DNA of 64,000 bases from assembly GCA_018982785.1 (NCBI GenBank), contig JAHHEN010000005.1, forward strand, positions 248,001-312,000. Reading direction: 5' to 3'. Positions 37,272 to 47,200 of this stretch are shown here, piece after piece; position 1 is the stretch's first letter, and the number at the start of each line of letters is the position of its first letter. The notes beneath the pieces were generated by a model, which did not search any database, was not told the origin of the DNA, and saw only the letters and a program-made list of their open reading frames with translations. A program made the translations under genes and the position numbers. The DNA is from Enterococcus innesii (GTDB taxonomy: Bacteria; Bacillota; Bacilli; Lactobacillales; Enterococcaceae).

Positions 37272-38489
37272 TTATTGATTAAACACGCGATAATCGAGTT
37301 CATCGGCTGACTTAGCGATCAGTAGCGCTGAATAGACGTCTGAGTTCACGTTCAAAATTGTCCGCAGCATGCCAACAAACCATTCGACACCAGCAAATAG
37401 CGCAATGCTTTCGATTGGTAAACCGAGCTGGGGAACGATGATTGCCAAGGAAACTAACCCCGCTCCGGGAACAACTGCATTGGCTAAAGAAACGAAAGTC
37501 GCAGTGACAGCTACCGTCACCATTTGAATCCCGTCAAAGTTGATTTGATACATTTGGGCGATCGTCATGACGGTAATCGCCATATGCATTGCTGACCCAT
37601 TGCTGTTCAAAGACATGCCCAATGGCAATACCAAATTGGTGATGCGGCTACTGAGTCCTAATTTGTTCTGGGATTCTTCCATAGCGATCGGCAGTGTGAT
37701 GGCAGAAGAGGTTGTCGCCAATGCCATGACCGACATATTTTTCATATTTTTGATCAATCGTAACGGATTGATCCGACAATACACGGTCAACAAGACTAGC
37801 CACAGCCCAAGGAACGTAACGGTGGCTAGACCGTAGATGAGCAAATAGCTGCCTAATGGCAAAATGATCTGCAAGCCCAGGGAGCTGATCGTTGAAGCGA
37901 TCAATGCAAAAATACCGATTGGTGCCACGATCATCACGTAACGAATGATGGCAATGACGACCTCATTCAGATCCACGATCAGCCCATAAAGAGCTGACTC
38001 AGGTTTCTTTTGCATAAAGCGATTGAGGGCAACACCAAAAAATAACCCAAAAACGATGATTTGAATAATTGACCCTTTACTCAACGCATCGAAAATATTC
38101 GTGGGAATAAAGTTGATCACTGTCTCTGATATAGAAATTTCTTGTGCTTGCAGAGGTTCACCGGCAGCTTGTGAAAAGTCGATCCCTTTGCCCGGAGCAA
38201 AGAAGACCGCCATCAGCACACCCCATGCAGCAGCGAATAAGGAGGAAATCCCAAAGACAGCGATCGTTTTTCCACCCAAACGTGTGAGTTCTTTCGGGGC
38301 AATGCCCCCAACTGCTTGAATGATTTGTCCAACGATCAATAACGGGATCGCCATTTGCATCAGACGCAAGAAAAGATCGCCCAAGATTTTTAGGAATGAA
38401 GCGGCTTGCCCAAAGAACAAACCGCAAAGAATCCCTAGAAGAACGGCAATAACGATCTGCGTCACCATCGGTAGTTTTTTTGCTTTCAC
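37272..38489 (-). CDS. Dicarboxylate/amino acid:cation symporter (DAACS), copy 1
   Basis: 405-residue carrier of the GltP/DctA family with eight TM segments and hairpins; conserved ATTSSAITLPIAMEE and LPLGMSLNSNGSAMH form the substrate and cation site. It lies between carbamate kinase and allD1. A second ureide-linked copy is at 50330-51597. In this setting it may move oxamate, oxalurate or allantoate; direction and substrate are inferred from context only. Confidence 0.88.
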   Translation of the reverse strand: MKAKKLPMVTQIVIAVLLGILCGLFFGQAASFLKILGDLFLRLMQMAIPLLIVGQIIQAVGGIAPKELTRLGGKTIAVFGISSLFAAAWGVLMAVFFAPGKGIDFSQAAGEPLQAQEISISETVINFIPTNIFDALSKGSIIQIIVFGLFFGVALNRFMQKKPESALYGLIVDLNEVVIAIIRYVMIVAPIGIFALIASTISSLGLQIILPLGSYLLIYGLATVTFLGLWLVLLTVYCRINPLRLIKNMKNMSVMALATTSSAITLPIAMEESQNKLGLSSRITNLVLPLGMSLNSNGSAMHMAITVMTIAQMYQINFDGIQMVTVAVTATFVSLANAVVPGAGLVSLAIIVPQLGLPIESIALFAGVEWFVGMLRTILNVNSDVYSALLIAKSADELDYRVFNQ

Positions 38490-38502
38490 TTTGATCCCCT
38501 CT

Positions 38503-39435
38503 TTATTTTCGAAGTATGGTTCCTGTATGCTGATCTAGTTCAGCTAACTTTTCGATTGAGGTAATAATCGCGGTTCTGGCTGCATCTTCTTCAACAAAAT
38601 CAATCGCAGCTTCTATTTTTGGCAACATACTGCCCGCTGCAAAATGGCCTTCCTCGATGTAGCCCTTGGCTTGTGCCACACTGATTTCCCCTAAGGCTTG
38701 CTGATTCGGCTGGTTGTAATTGATGTAGATATTGTCGACACCGGTCAAAATAATCAGGCGATCGGCCTGCACATCTTTTGCTAAGACACTGGCGGTAAAG
38801 TCTTTGTCGTTGACGGCTTCCACGCCAGTAAACCCATTATCGTTGCGAACGACAGGTACGCCACCACCACCGGCGCAAATCGTGATCACACCAGCATCGA
38901 CCAATGTTTTAATGGCTTCTTTTTCAACGATTTCTTGCGGTTTCGGGGATGGAACCACTTTGCGGAAACCACGCCCAGCATCTTCTTGATATACCCCGCC
39001 ATTGGCTGCCATCGCAGCATTGGCTTCCTCTTCACTATAAAATGGTCCGACTGGTTTGGAAGGTTTCTCAAAGGATGGATCTGCTGGATCGACACGAACT
39101 TGGGTGACTAATGAGATCACTGAAGGATGTGCTTGACGTGTGGCAAACTCATTGATCAAGGCATTTTGCAGCCAATACCCGATACTTCCTTGAGTCATCG
39201 CCACGCAGCTGTCTAATTTCAATTGAGGATTTTTTTCACTTTCCCCGGCTTTTTGCTGCAGCAGTAAATTGCCGACTTGTGGTCCATTGCCGTGACAAAC
39301 AATGACTTTTTCCCCTTTTTCGACAAAATCGGCAATATAACGTGCTGCTTGCGCAACAACTGCTTTTTGTCCTTCATCACTGGGGTCTTTATCTAAAATA
39401 GCATTACCGCCTAACGCGATCACATTCAAACTCAT
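38503..39435 (-). CDS. arcC: Carbamate kinase (ArcC/AllK), copy 1
   Basis: 310 residues. It makes ATP from carbamoyl phosphate and ADP, the energy-yielding last step. Motifs: ALGGNAILDKD, VCHGNGPQVGNLLLQQ, EEDAGRGFRKVVPSPKP-type segment (here QEDAGRGF) and ICAGGGGVPVV, AAGSMLPKIEAA. ATG 39435 follows AAGGAG and overlaps the stop of the MFS gene (ATGA). Confidence 0.93.
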   Translation of the reverse strand: MSLNVIALGGNAILDKDPSDEGQKAVVAQAARYIADFVEKGEKVIVCHGNGPQVGNLLLQQKAGESEKNPQLKLDSCVAMTQGSIGYWLQNALINEFATRQAHPSVISLVTQVRVDPADPSFEKPSKPVGPFYSEEEANAAMAANGGVYQEDAGRGFRKVVPSPKPQEIVEKEAIKTLVDAGVITICAGGGGVPVVRNDNGFTGVEAVNDKDFTASVLAKDVQADRLIILTGVDNIYINYNQPNQQALGEISVAQAKGYIEEGHFAAGSMLPKIEAAIDFVEEDAARTAIITSIEKLAELDQHTGTILRK

Positions 39436-40682
39436 TTTATGCTCTCCTTCTGATTTTCCTTTGCTAATACGGCAAAAACACCTAATCCGATCAGCAGTAA
39501 TAGACAAGACAGGTAAAACCCGACTTGCATCGATCCTAAAGAATCGGCTAAAAAGCCAGTAACATAAGGTGCTAAGATCGACCCCGACATCCCGATAAAG
39601 TTATAGGCACTTAAGGTCGTTCCTAAGGCGCCTTTTGGTGCGTTTTTCGTCACAAAGGTCACGACGATTGGATCAAGCGCCAGCTTGCCAGTCAATCCAT
39701 ACAAAATCAAAACAGTGATCAATAAGGTACGATCGGTTACAAAGGCAATGGCAAATACGGAAAGGGTCGCCAATGGGACCAATAAATAGACTAATTTTTT
39801 CGTCGCGCCAGTTTTATCATTCAATCGAGCAAAGATCAATGCACCTGGAATCGATGCCCATGGGACTAAGGAAGCAATAAAGCCGACACTCGCCCCTTCA
39901 AAGCCACGCTCGGCAATCAAGAATTGCGGCAACCAAGTAATGATCACAAAGTTTGCATAAATGCTGGTAAAGCAAAGAACAAAGGCTGCCACGAGATTGC
40001 GGTTTGAAAAAATCTGCTTCAAGGAAATCTTTTCTTTTGACCCTTCTTCTTTTATTTCTTGTCCTTCATCTTCTGGACGAATCACTTTTTCTTTCAAAAC
40101 AAAATAGAACAATACACCGACGATCAAGGTCGGAATTGCCATTAGGAAGAAGGGTTGACTCCAATGGCCCCCATTATCCAAGACCAATTTACTAGAAAGC
40201 AAGTACCCGCCAGACGTTCCAAACGCCATCCCACTGTTGATAATGGCATTTCCGACGGTCCGTTTGTTGTCGGGAATCGCTTCGGTAGACAATGCGTATT
40301 GCGGACCGTAATAGGCACCTTGACCAATCCCTGCAATGGCACGAATCACTAAGAACAAAACAAAGCTTGTGGCTAGCCCACTGAAGTACGTAGTCACCGC
40401 CAATAAAACAAAGCCTAGAGCGATCACTAATTTGCGACCGATTTTGTCGCCGATGATACCAAAAGGAATTTGCGCAACGGCATAAGTCAAAAAGAAAATA
40501 CTATTGGCAAGTCCTAGTTGTGTGTTGCTTAAATTGAATTCTTCTCCGATCACACCCATGATTGGATTGAAGATCGTCCGTGTGGCGTACATTAAAATCC
40601 AGCCGACAAAGAAAATAGCAACGACTTTTTTCCAGTAAGAATTGCTTACTTTGACCGCATCTTTCTGGTTACTGATTTCCAT
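39432..40682 (-). CDS. MFS transporter, ureide operon 1
   Basis: 416 residues, twelve TM segments, with MFS loop motif GIIGDKIGRKLVIALG between TM2 and TM3. Resembles anion:cation symporter-type MFS carriers. It sits between allH1 and carbamate kinase; GGGGAG precedes the ATG. A paralogous carrier is at 51616-52866, again beside a DAACS gene. Likely substrates are allantoate, ureidoglycolate, oxalurate or oxamate. Confidence 0.88.
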   Translation of the reverse strand: MEISNQKDAVKVSNSYWKKVVAIFFVGWILMYATRTIFNPIMGVIGEEFNLSNTQLGLANSIFFLTYAVAQIPFGIIGDKIGRKLVIALGFVLLAVTTYFSGLATSFVLFLVIRAIAGIGQGAYYGPQYALSTEAIPDNKRTVGNAIINSGMAFGTSGGYLLSSKLVLDNGGHWSQPFFLMAIPTLIVGVLFYFVLKEKVIRPEDEGQEIKEEGSKEKISLKQIFSNRNLVAAFVLCFTSIYANFVIITWLPQFLIAERGFEGASVGFIASLVPWASIPGALIFARLNDKTGATKKLVYLLVPLATLSVFAIAFVTDRTLLITVLILYGLTGKLALDPIVVTFVTKNAPKGALGTTLSAYNFIGMSGSILAPYVTGFLADSLGSMQVGFYLSCLLLLIGLGVFAVLAKENQKESIK

Positions 40683-40697
40683 GATTTCTCCCCATTT

Positions 40698-41510
40698 CTA
40701 TTCTTTTTCCTCAAGTGACAATGACTCCAACGCTAACAACAACCCAAAACTAAGATCTTTGCCTGACGAATGACCAACGGACATCAACTGCTGCACATCT
40801 TTTTCAATCACCTGTGAGTTTTGCTTTTTAAGTCTTTAAATAATTGCAGCATCAGAGAATTGACATACCCTTGACTGGCACTTTGAATATAAGCAAGGCT
40901 GACATCCGTCGTAGACAGCGGTTTTGCCAATGCTTGCGCTAACGCGTCAGCTTCTGGCTGCTGCAAGGCATAGAGCATCGCTTGATAGGCAACGAGAAGA
41001 TCATCGCCGCTAGGTGTCAATCCTTTGCCGCGACCAATCAGGTGGTCAATGATTGGTTCCCAATCTGAGACAGGCTGCCGCAAACACTGCTTGGGTTTTC
41101 TCATCTTCTGGCAACCCAATCTTGGTTTCTAGTTTTTGTTGAAGCAGGATTTCTTTCAAAAGCTGCAATTCCGCAGAGGTGAAGGATAGCTCCTTCACCT
41201 GCAGCGAAACCAATTCTTTTTCCTCTAATGACAGAGAAAATGTTCCTTTTGTGCTGTAAAAGGTCAGACCATGCTCTCGGACTTGCACGCGATTGCCAAC
41301 CTCGATCAAAGGCAGGACTTGTTCAAACAATGCATCTGGTAAAAAGATACCGAAGCCAGTCAAATAGTTGTGATAATTGTTGATGTTAACCAGCTGCTGC
41401 CCGATCATCACATTGAATGAACGATCAAACACGCTATGCACCCGACCGTTACGACCGAATCGTCGCAATGGGTCTAGATAATCACTGATTTTGATTTTCT
41501 CAGTCAACAT
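40698..41510 (-). CDS. allH: Oxamate carbamoyltransferase subunit AllH (YlbF/DUF2877), copy 1, two frameshifts
   Basis: About 270 residues after repair. ATG 41510 overlaps the end of the upstream AllG part. The N-terminal part (to about 41065) reads SDYLDPLRRFGRNGRVHSVFDRSF; the middle, in a second frame, has HLIGRGKGLTPSGDDLLVAY, the family hallmark; the C-terminal VGHSSGKDLSFGLLLAL lies in a third frame to the stop at 40698. The second break is mended by one A in the five-A run (plus 40825-40829); the first needs one base removed or two added near 41065. Copy 2 (56930-57793) has the same motifs intact. Confidence 0.82.
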
Positions 41511-44508
41511 CGATCCCCAGATCCTTCGCATAAGCCGTCAAGGCATTTTCAAAACAGCCTAACGGTGCGCGCACAGTCCCTGCACCGACTTGGCCGACAC
41601 CTGCTTCTTTATGGGCGATCCCGGTATTGATGATTGGGGTGATGCCTGTTTCAACGACTTTACGGATGTCGATCCCCAAACAAGTCCCTTGGAAGTCCCA
41701 TGTTGGGATCGAGAAGGTCGGATTATGACCGAAACAGATTTTTGCCATTTCATTGGAAGTTTCTAGCGCATCTTCAAAGCCACCAGCGCCGACAAAGCGT
41801 GTTACCCCTGGTGCAGCTACCATCGCCATTGCTCCGACGCCGACGGTTTCAGTAATGGCACTATCCCCAATATCAGGATTGCCATCTGCTTCGGTAAACC
41901 CAGTAAAGTACAAACCTTTCGGCGTATTGACTGGTGCAGTATGCCATTGGTCTTCCGTTTGGGCGACACGAACTCCAAAATTGACGCCGTTTCTCGTCAT
42001 GGTGGTCACGATCGTTCCTTTGGCATCGACACGAGCACCATCAACGATGGCTTTGCCAGTTGCCATCATGATATTCAAGAAGAACTGATCGGTATCTGCT
42101 AAGAACTTGATCACTTCATATTTTTGCTTTTCATCGATCTCTGTTTGGATGATCAACGGCGCGATTTCTTTCAAAAAGTTCAATGATGCTGCAATATTTC
42201 GTTGATGGAATTCATCCCCCATTGTGATCGACCGGGCAATCAATACATTCAAGTTGATGCCTTCTTCTGTTAATTGTAATGCCTTGGCAATGGTTGGTCC
42301 TAAGACGTCTTTGATCCAATCCAAACGATCGATGACTTCTTGTGAATAGGCACCAAATCGTAAGACTTTACCGATCCCTTCGTTCAAAATACAGTAGGCT
42401 TTGTTGCCGACAAGGCGGTTTTCAACCACAAAGACAGGCATATTCCCAGAAGTGATCCCGCCCATTGGTCCAACTGCCTGGACATGGTGACATGGCATAA
42501 AGCGGACTTCCCCACTTTCGAGTAAGCGGCGGGCTTCGTCTTCATCCTTCGCCCAGCGTTCAAACAAGGCAGCGCCGATACAAGACCCTTGCATCGGTCC
42601 CGTCATTTCCGACCATTGGATCGGTGGTCCTGCATGCAGCAAGGTTTTCTGGCTTTCGTTTAATTCAGCGATCACTGATTTAGCTGGAACGACATCGATC
42701 AAGAATGGTTGAGCATTTTTGATTTTATCCGTCACTGCTTGGTTTTCAGCTGTGATTTTTTCGTCAAATTCTTCTAACGCGTCTAAAATACGGATCATTT
42801 TCTTGTTGCCGTTGGCACGAGGACGCCAGTTAAATTGTTCAGTTTTCCCGCCATATTGCAGGATCGATTCATTGAAGCTTTGCAAGCCAACATTGATGAT
42901 CCGTGGTTTGGTGGTCAACAGCTCCATCACTTTCTCGCTAACTGTCGGCACCTCAACTTTGCTACCAGTATAGTCATTGACCGCTTTGTCTGCTTCAGAA
43001 AGAGTCGCCCCTTTTAAGGCGAGGGCTAATTGCACTGCTTGAGCATTGCTTGGTGCCACATAGACGCCAGCTGCTTTCAAACGGTTGACTGCGTCTTGAT
43101 AGTTTTGCGGATCTTTTTCAGTTCCGCAGACGGTAGCAACAAAGTACAACGCGCGATCAGCTGCTTGGGCTGTTTGCTGTGCAGCTTCGATGGCTGGTAA
43201 CAAAGCTCCTACCATATCTGCATGTGCGCCGTAACCTAACACCACATCAAATAAAATGACCCCGGTTTGCTCATCTTGCGCATAGTCTTCGATTTTTTTG
43301 ATGCGCACTTCAGGATCGATCATTGGGTGCGGTTTGCCTTGGGTATAGATATCATCACCAAGGTCGATCACATCATAGCCGTGGGAATGCAAGATATAGC
43401 CTTCTTGTTTTACAAGGCCTTCTAGATTCAAGGCTTCGGAGATCAGCATTCCTGCTTCGGCAGCTAATGTACCGCCAGAATAAAGACCTTTGACCACTTT
43501 ATCTTCAGCGAGTTTGGGCACATCTGGGGTTGCCACGCGTTCAAAATAGTTCGATTTGACGGGTTCTTCATTGGCAAGATCAACAGCGATGCGCGCTGTT
43601 TCTTCAAGAGTATGTGCCAAATAGACTTTTCCTTCATGGGCTTCTGGTTTTTCTCCTAAGAAAATCGCTACCACAGGTTTGCTGATACTTTGCAGCAATT
43701 GAACGACTTCATCCCGCACTTCTTTTGCAGGTGGTTTCGAGATCACACAAATCACATCTGTCGGTTCATGATTTTCTAAAGCAACGATGGCATCTTTGAC
43801 AGTGATCGCCCCAACTTTGTCGCTTAAGTCACGTCCGCCGGTCCCGATGGCATGAACGACACCACCGCCTAATCGGTCAATGATCGTCGTCACTTCTTGA
43901 ATCCCCGTACCAGAGGCACCAACGACGCCGATGTTTCCTGGTGCCACGACATTCGTGAAGGCAATCGGAATGCTAGAAATAATACCAGTCCCACAGTCAG
44001 GCCCCATCATCAATAAGCCTTTTTCATGAGCCAGCTTTTTCAAACGCACTTCATCTTCGATAGCGACATTGTCCGTAAACGAGAAAACATGCAAGTCATT
44101 TTTTAGCGCTTTTTCCATCTCGGCTGCGCCATATTCCCCAGGAATACTAAATAATGCAACATTGGCATCCGGCATTGCGCTCAAGGCTTCTTGCCATGAA
44201 GCCGCCGCTGGCGTTTCTTTGCCTTGATCTTTTGCTGAAAGATCAGCTAAAAATGAATCAATCGCTGGCATAACTTGATCCATGATCTGTTCGTTTTGGC
44301 TATCGACCACGATCATCATATCGTTGGGCGAAGCACCTTCTGCCTCTTTAGAAAGCAAGCCAGTGTTATTTAATATATCTTTGTTTGCATCCGTCCCCAT
44401 CATGATTTGACTCATTTCGACATCGCCTAGATCATTGATCGTATTCGTCAGCAGCATTAAGTTAATGGAATCTTGGTAGTTATTCTTTAAGATTACTGTG
44501 TGCAGCAT
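41500..44508 (-). CDS. allF: Oxamate carbamoyltransferase AllF (FdrA) and AllG (YlbE) read as one 1002-residue ORF, copy 1
   Basis: N-terminal half is FdrA/AllF (MLHTVILKNNYQDSINLM, MGPDCGTGI, GVVGASGTGIQEVT, GTGGRDLSDKVG); C-terminal half is DUF1116/AllG (LIDVVPAKSVIAEL, CHHVQAVGPMGGITSGNMP, GDEFHQRNIAASLNF). With AllH these convert oxalurate and phosphate to oxamate and carbamoyl phosphate. In operon 2 the two are separate genes. Adding one A to the six-A run at plus 42756-42761 would end AllF near 42746 (588 residues) and open AllG from a TTG at 42767 with MTKKITAENQAV, in register with copy 2's MYETIEEANQAV. The fusion is therefore probably an artefact of a one-base deletion, though a true fusion is possible. 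Confidence 0.85.
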   Translation of the reverse strand: MLHTVILKNNYQDSINLMLLTNTINDLGDVEMSQIMMGTDANKDILNNTGLLSKEAEGASPNDMMIVVDSQNEQIMDQVMPAIDSFLADLSAKDQGKETPAAASWQEALSAMPDANVALFSIPGEYGAAEMEKALKNDLHVFSFTDNVAIEDEVRLKKLAHEKGLLMMGPDCGTGIISSIPIAFTNVVAPGNIGVVGASGTGIQEVTTIIDRLGGGVVHAIGTGGRDLSDKVGAITVKDAIVALENHEPTDVICVISKPPAKEVRDEVVQLLQSISKPVVAIFLGEKPEAHEGKVYLAHTLEETARIAVDLANEEPVKSNYFERVATPDVPKLAEDKVVKGLYSGGTLAAEAGMLISEALNLEGLVKQEGYILHSHGYDVIDLGDDIYTQGKPHPMIDPEVRIKKIEDYAQDEQTGVILFDVVLGYGAHADMVGALLPAIEAAQQTAQAADRALYFVATVCGTEKDPQNYQDAVNRLKAAGVYVAPSNAQAVQLALALKGATLSEADKAVNDYTGSKVEVPTVSEKVMELLTTKPRIINVGLQSFNESILQYGGKTEQFNWRPRANGNKKMIRILDALEEFDEKITAENQAVTDKIKNAQPFLIDVVPAKSVIAELNESQKTLLHAGPPIQWSEMTGPMQGSCIGAALFERWAKDEDEARRLLESGEVRFMPCHHVQAVGPMGGITSGNMPVFVVENRLVGNKAYCILNEGIGKVLRFGAYSQEVIDRLDWIKDVLGPTIAKALQLTEEGINLNVLIARSITMGDEFHQRNIAASLNFLKEIAPLIIQTEIDEKQKYEVIKFLADTDQFFLNIMMATGKAIVDGARVDAKGTIVTTMTRNGVNFGVRVAQTEDQWHTAPVNTPKGLYFTGFTEADGNPDIGDSAITETVGVGAMAMVAAPGVTRFVGAGGFEDALETSNEMAKICFGHNPTFSIPTWDFQGTCLGIDIRKVVETGITPIINTGIAHKEAGVGQVGAGTVRAPLGCFENALTAYAKDLGIDVD

Positions 44509-44563
44509 TTGTTCTCCTCCTTTTCTTATACTCTCATTCTAACGAGCCTTGTTTGCGTTTTCA

Positions 44564-44603
44564 TTGGATAAAGTTCTAAAAAAATGCTATACTTTTTATC
44601 CAA
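44564..44603 (+). promoter_or_regulatory. pucR1 promoter inside an inverted-repeat operator
   Basis: TTGGAT (44564-44569), 18-nt spacer, extended -10 TGCTATACT (TATACT 44588-44593). A dyad TTGGATAAA (44564-44572) / TTTATCCAA (44595-44603) brackets the core promoter, so a bound protein would block it. Autoregulation by PucR1 is the simplest guess; the divergent allF1 promoter would also be affected. Confidence 0.65.
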
Positions 44604-44624
44604 AAGAGAAAAAAGGAGCATTTT

Positions 44625-46202
44625 ATGAAATTAAAAGAATTGGTTGAACTGCCGCTTTTTGAAAAAAGTAAAGTCCTGACTGGCTCCATTGGTTTAACAA
44701 ATTCCGTCGGTTCCGTTATGGTGCTGGAAGCGATGGATATCGAGAAATGGAGCAAAGCCCATCAATTGATTTTGACTTCTTTTTATGCCTTCAAAGACCA
44801 ATCCCCTGAGGAACTGCGTGTTTTTTTTGAAAAAATGCAGCAAATCGGCGTCAGCGGTTTAGTGATCAAAGTGGATCGCTTGATCCCTATGATTCCAGAT
44901 TGGGTGATCGAGCTTAGCTTTGCTTATCAGATCCCTTTGATCAAAGTACAGCAAGAAGTCAGCTATGAAGCCATCATGCTAGCGGTTTACGAACCATTGC
45001 TGAATCACCAAACCCAGCTGCTGCGTACCTATTACGAAGTTCGCCAGCGCTTCATGAAAGTCGAGCGCAACCACTCGTCTTTCGATCAGATCATGCAGGA
45101 GTTCTATCAATTGATCGAAAAGCCTTGTTCTTTGCGCATCCCCCATTTAGATGTGCATGTGTCCGTCGGTCAATCCTTTAAGAATTTCGTGGTGACCAAA
45201 CAAGAACCCATGAAAACCGTTGAGTTTACCAAGAACCACTACGAATATTTGGAATTATTTTCTCATGAGAACAATCAATATGTGACTGCCATCAAAGTAG
45301 AGATCATCAATCCTTACAATGATTTATGTACCTTGATCGTTTATCAGAAAGATTCGCAGATTCCTGAGGCAAAAGTCATGATTATTGAAAATGTGATCGA
45401 CGTCATCTATGAACGCCTCCAAATGGCGTATTTGTTGAAGAAAGAGCGCTACAATCGTATGAACAATCTGGCCGATGCCATCTTGCAAAACACTCCTAGC
45501 AATTTGGCTGAGCTGGATCTTTTGTTAGAAGAAGCGCAACTGGATCGCTACGATTTCTACCAAGGCATCGCCTTTGCTTCCAACAGCTTTAAAGATAAGG
45601 AGCGTAAGTCCGTCGTTTTGCACAAGCTACGGGCGTTGAAAACACCCCACGTCTTTTTCGAACACCATAATTATTTGGTGATCCTTTATAATTTCCAATC
45701 GATCGCCCATCAGGTGACGAAACAGATGCTGCAGACACATTTTGATGATGCCCTGCTAGCCGATGAACATGGCTGCTTGGTGGTCAGCGAAGTCTTACGC
45801 AAGGAACAGATCAAAGAGATCCTGCCAGAGTGTTTGGATGCGATCCGCTTCAATCGGCAGTTTTATTTGGCGCCGATCATTGCCTATAGCGACTTAGGTA
45901 TCTTTAGTTCCTTTATCAAAGAGAACCAACTAGAAAAGCTGCAGCAAAGCATTCCCCCGAAGCTGTATCAACTTTCGGAAGAAAATGAAGAGCTGTTCAA
46001 AACGCTGTATACCTTTTTTATCACGAATCGCAATTACAAAAATACGGCTGAAACCTTGTTTCTTCATGCCAAAACGATTCGCTACCGGCTAAGCAAAATT
46101 GAACAGCTACTAGAGATCGATCTAACAAGTCCGATCCAATTAGTCAATTACGAGATCGGCACCTATTTATTAGAGCTTCAGAAAAGGAGTCAAGCAAAAT
46201 GA
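44625..46202 (+). CDS. PucR-family transcriptional regulator, copy 1
   Basis: 525 residues. N-terminal PucR domain (LKELVELPLFEKSKVLTGSIG; ILTSFYAFKD) and C-terminal HTH of the CdaR/PucR type (NYKNTAETLFLHAKTIRYRL near residue 480). PucR proteins control purine or ureide catabolism. Divergent from operon 1 (allFGH...), so it most likely controls it. The next gene overlaps its stop. Confidence 0.9.
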   Translation: MKLKELVELPLFEKSKVLTGSIGLTNSVGSVMVLEAMDIEKWSKAHQLILTSFYAFKDQSPEELRVFFEKMQQIGVSGLVIKVDRLIPMIPDWVIELSFAYQIPLIKVQQEVSYEAIMLAVYEPLLNHQTQLLRTYYEVRQRFMKVERNHSSFDQIMQEFYQLIEKPCSLRIPHLDVHVSVGQSFKNFVVTKQEPMKTVEFTKNHYEYLELFSHENNQYVTAIKVEIINPYNDLCTLIVYQKDSQIPEAKVMIIENVIDVIYERLQMAYLLKKERYNRMNNLADAILQNTPSNLAELDLLLEEAQLDRYDFYQGIAFASNSFKDKERKSVVLHKLRALKTPHVFFEHHNYLVILYNFQSIAHQVTKQMLQTHFDDALLADEHGCLVVSEVLRKEQIKEILPECLDAIRFNRQFYLAPIIAYSDLGIFSSFIKENQLEKLQQSIPPKLYQLSEENEELFKTLYTFFITNRNYKNTAETLFLHAKTIRYRLSKIEQLLEIDLTSPIQLVNYEIGTYLLELQKRSQAK

Positions 46203-46996
46203 AAAAAGAATGGCAATTGACCACCAGCGCTTCGGTGACCCTTTATCCTGCTTCTGAGAAATACCTGGTTTATTTTCACGGTGGCGGTTTTGTTTATGGA
46301 ACCCGCCAAGACATTCCCGCATCACTGATCGCACTATTTCAAGCGCAGCAATACAGCGTCCTCACAGTCGATTATTTGCTGGCACCTAATTCCTCGTTAG
46401 CGGAGATTTTAGCAATGAACTGGCAGAACTTTCAAGAATTGCAAGCAACTGTGCTTAAAGATCGCCCATTTTGTTTCTGCGGTCGGTCAGCCGGTGGGTA
46501 TTTGATGCTGGCGCTGACCCAGCAATTACTGAAGGAACAACAGAGATTACCTGAAAAACTGGTCAACTTTTATGGGTACACCGATCTTTCTTTTATCGAA
46601 AACAAACGAGTCTTGCAGCAGCCGCTCTTAAGCAAAGAGCAAGTCCCTCCTTTGGATCAAACCGAGATCGTTTGGGATGATCCGCAGTTTCAGCGCTATT
46701 TGCCTTATGTTTATTGGGTCCAACAGCAAGAACTCGCCAACATCTATGGGCTAACAGCTGAGGATCTTTCTGACTATGCCATTGATCCTGAGCTACTTTC
46801 ACAATTTCCTCCAATTTTCAGCAGTGCTAGCAGTACCGATGAGGAAGTACCTTTTCGTTACAGCAAAGGCTTGAAGAAAGTGCCTAAAAGTAAATTTGTC
46901 CCTGTCTATGATTTGCCCCACGACTTTTTGAAAAACGTCGAGGAGCCGCAAGTCCAAATGGTCTTTCAGCAGCTTGCCCATTGGCTCGAACAATAA
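46199..46996 (+). CDS. Alpha/beta hydrolase (carboxylesterase-like)
   Basis: 265 residues. HGGGFVYGT is the oxyanion-hole motif of HSL-type esterases and FCGRSAGGYLML holds the nucleophile Ser (GRSAG); the C-terminal segment VYDLPHDFLKN offers the catalytic His. It overlaps pucR1 (ATGA), so it is co-translated with the regulator. A role in ureide use (for example ester or ureide hydrolysis) is possible but not shown by the sequence. Confidence 0.82.
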   Translation: MKKEWQLTTSASVTLYPASEKYLVYFHGGGFVYGTRQDIPASLIALFQAQQYSVLTVDYLLAPNSSLAEILAMNWQNFQELQATVLKDRPFCFCGRSAGGYLMLALTQQLLKEQQRLPEKLVNFYGYTDLSFIENKRVLQQPLLSKEQVPPLDQTEIVWDDPQFQRYLPYVYWVQQQELANIYGLTAEDLSDYAIDPELLSQFPPIFSSASSTDEEVPFRYSKGLKKVPKSKFVPVYDLPHDFLKNVEEPQVQMVFQQLAHWLEQ

Positions 46997-47200
46997 TTTG
47001 TTACAAGTAAAGTAAAAATAATGTTTTTTTATTTTAATGATTGCGCAGAATAATTCTAATTGCCTTCGCTTCCTCCTCATCTCAAAAAACGTGCGGTTTA
47101 ATGAAACTCTTTTATTAAAAAAAGGCTTGATACAGGCTCAATTCAAGAGAGAATGCTATACTAAAGGGGAGTATGTTATAGGAAAGAAGGATGAGGTTTT

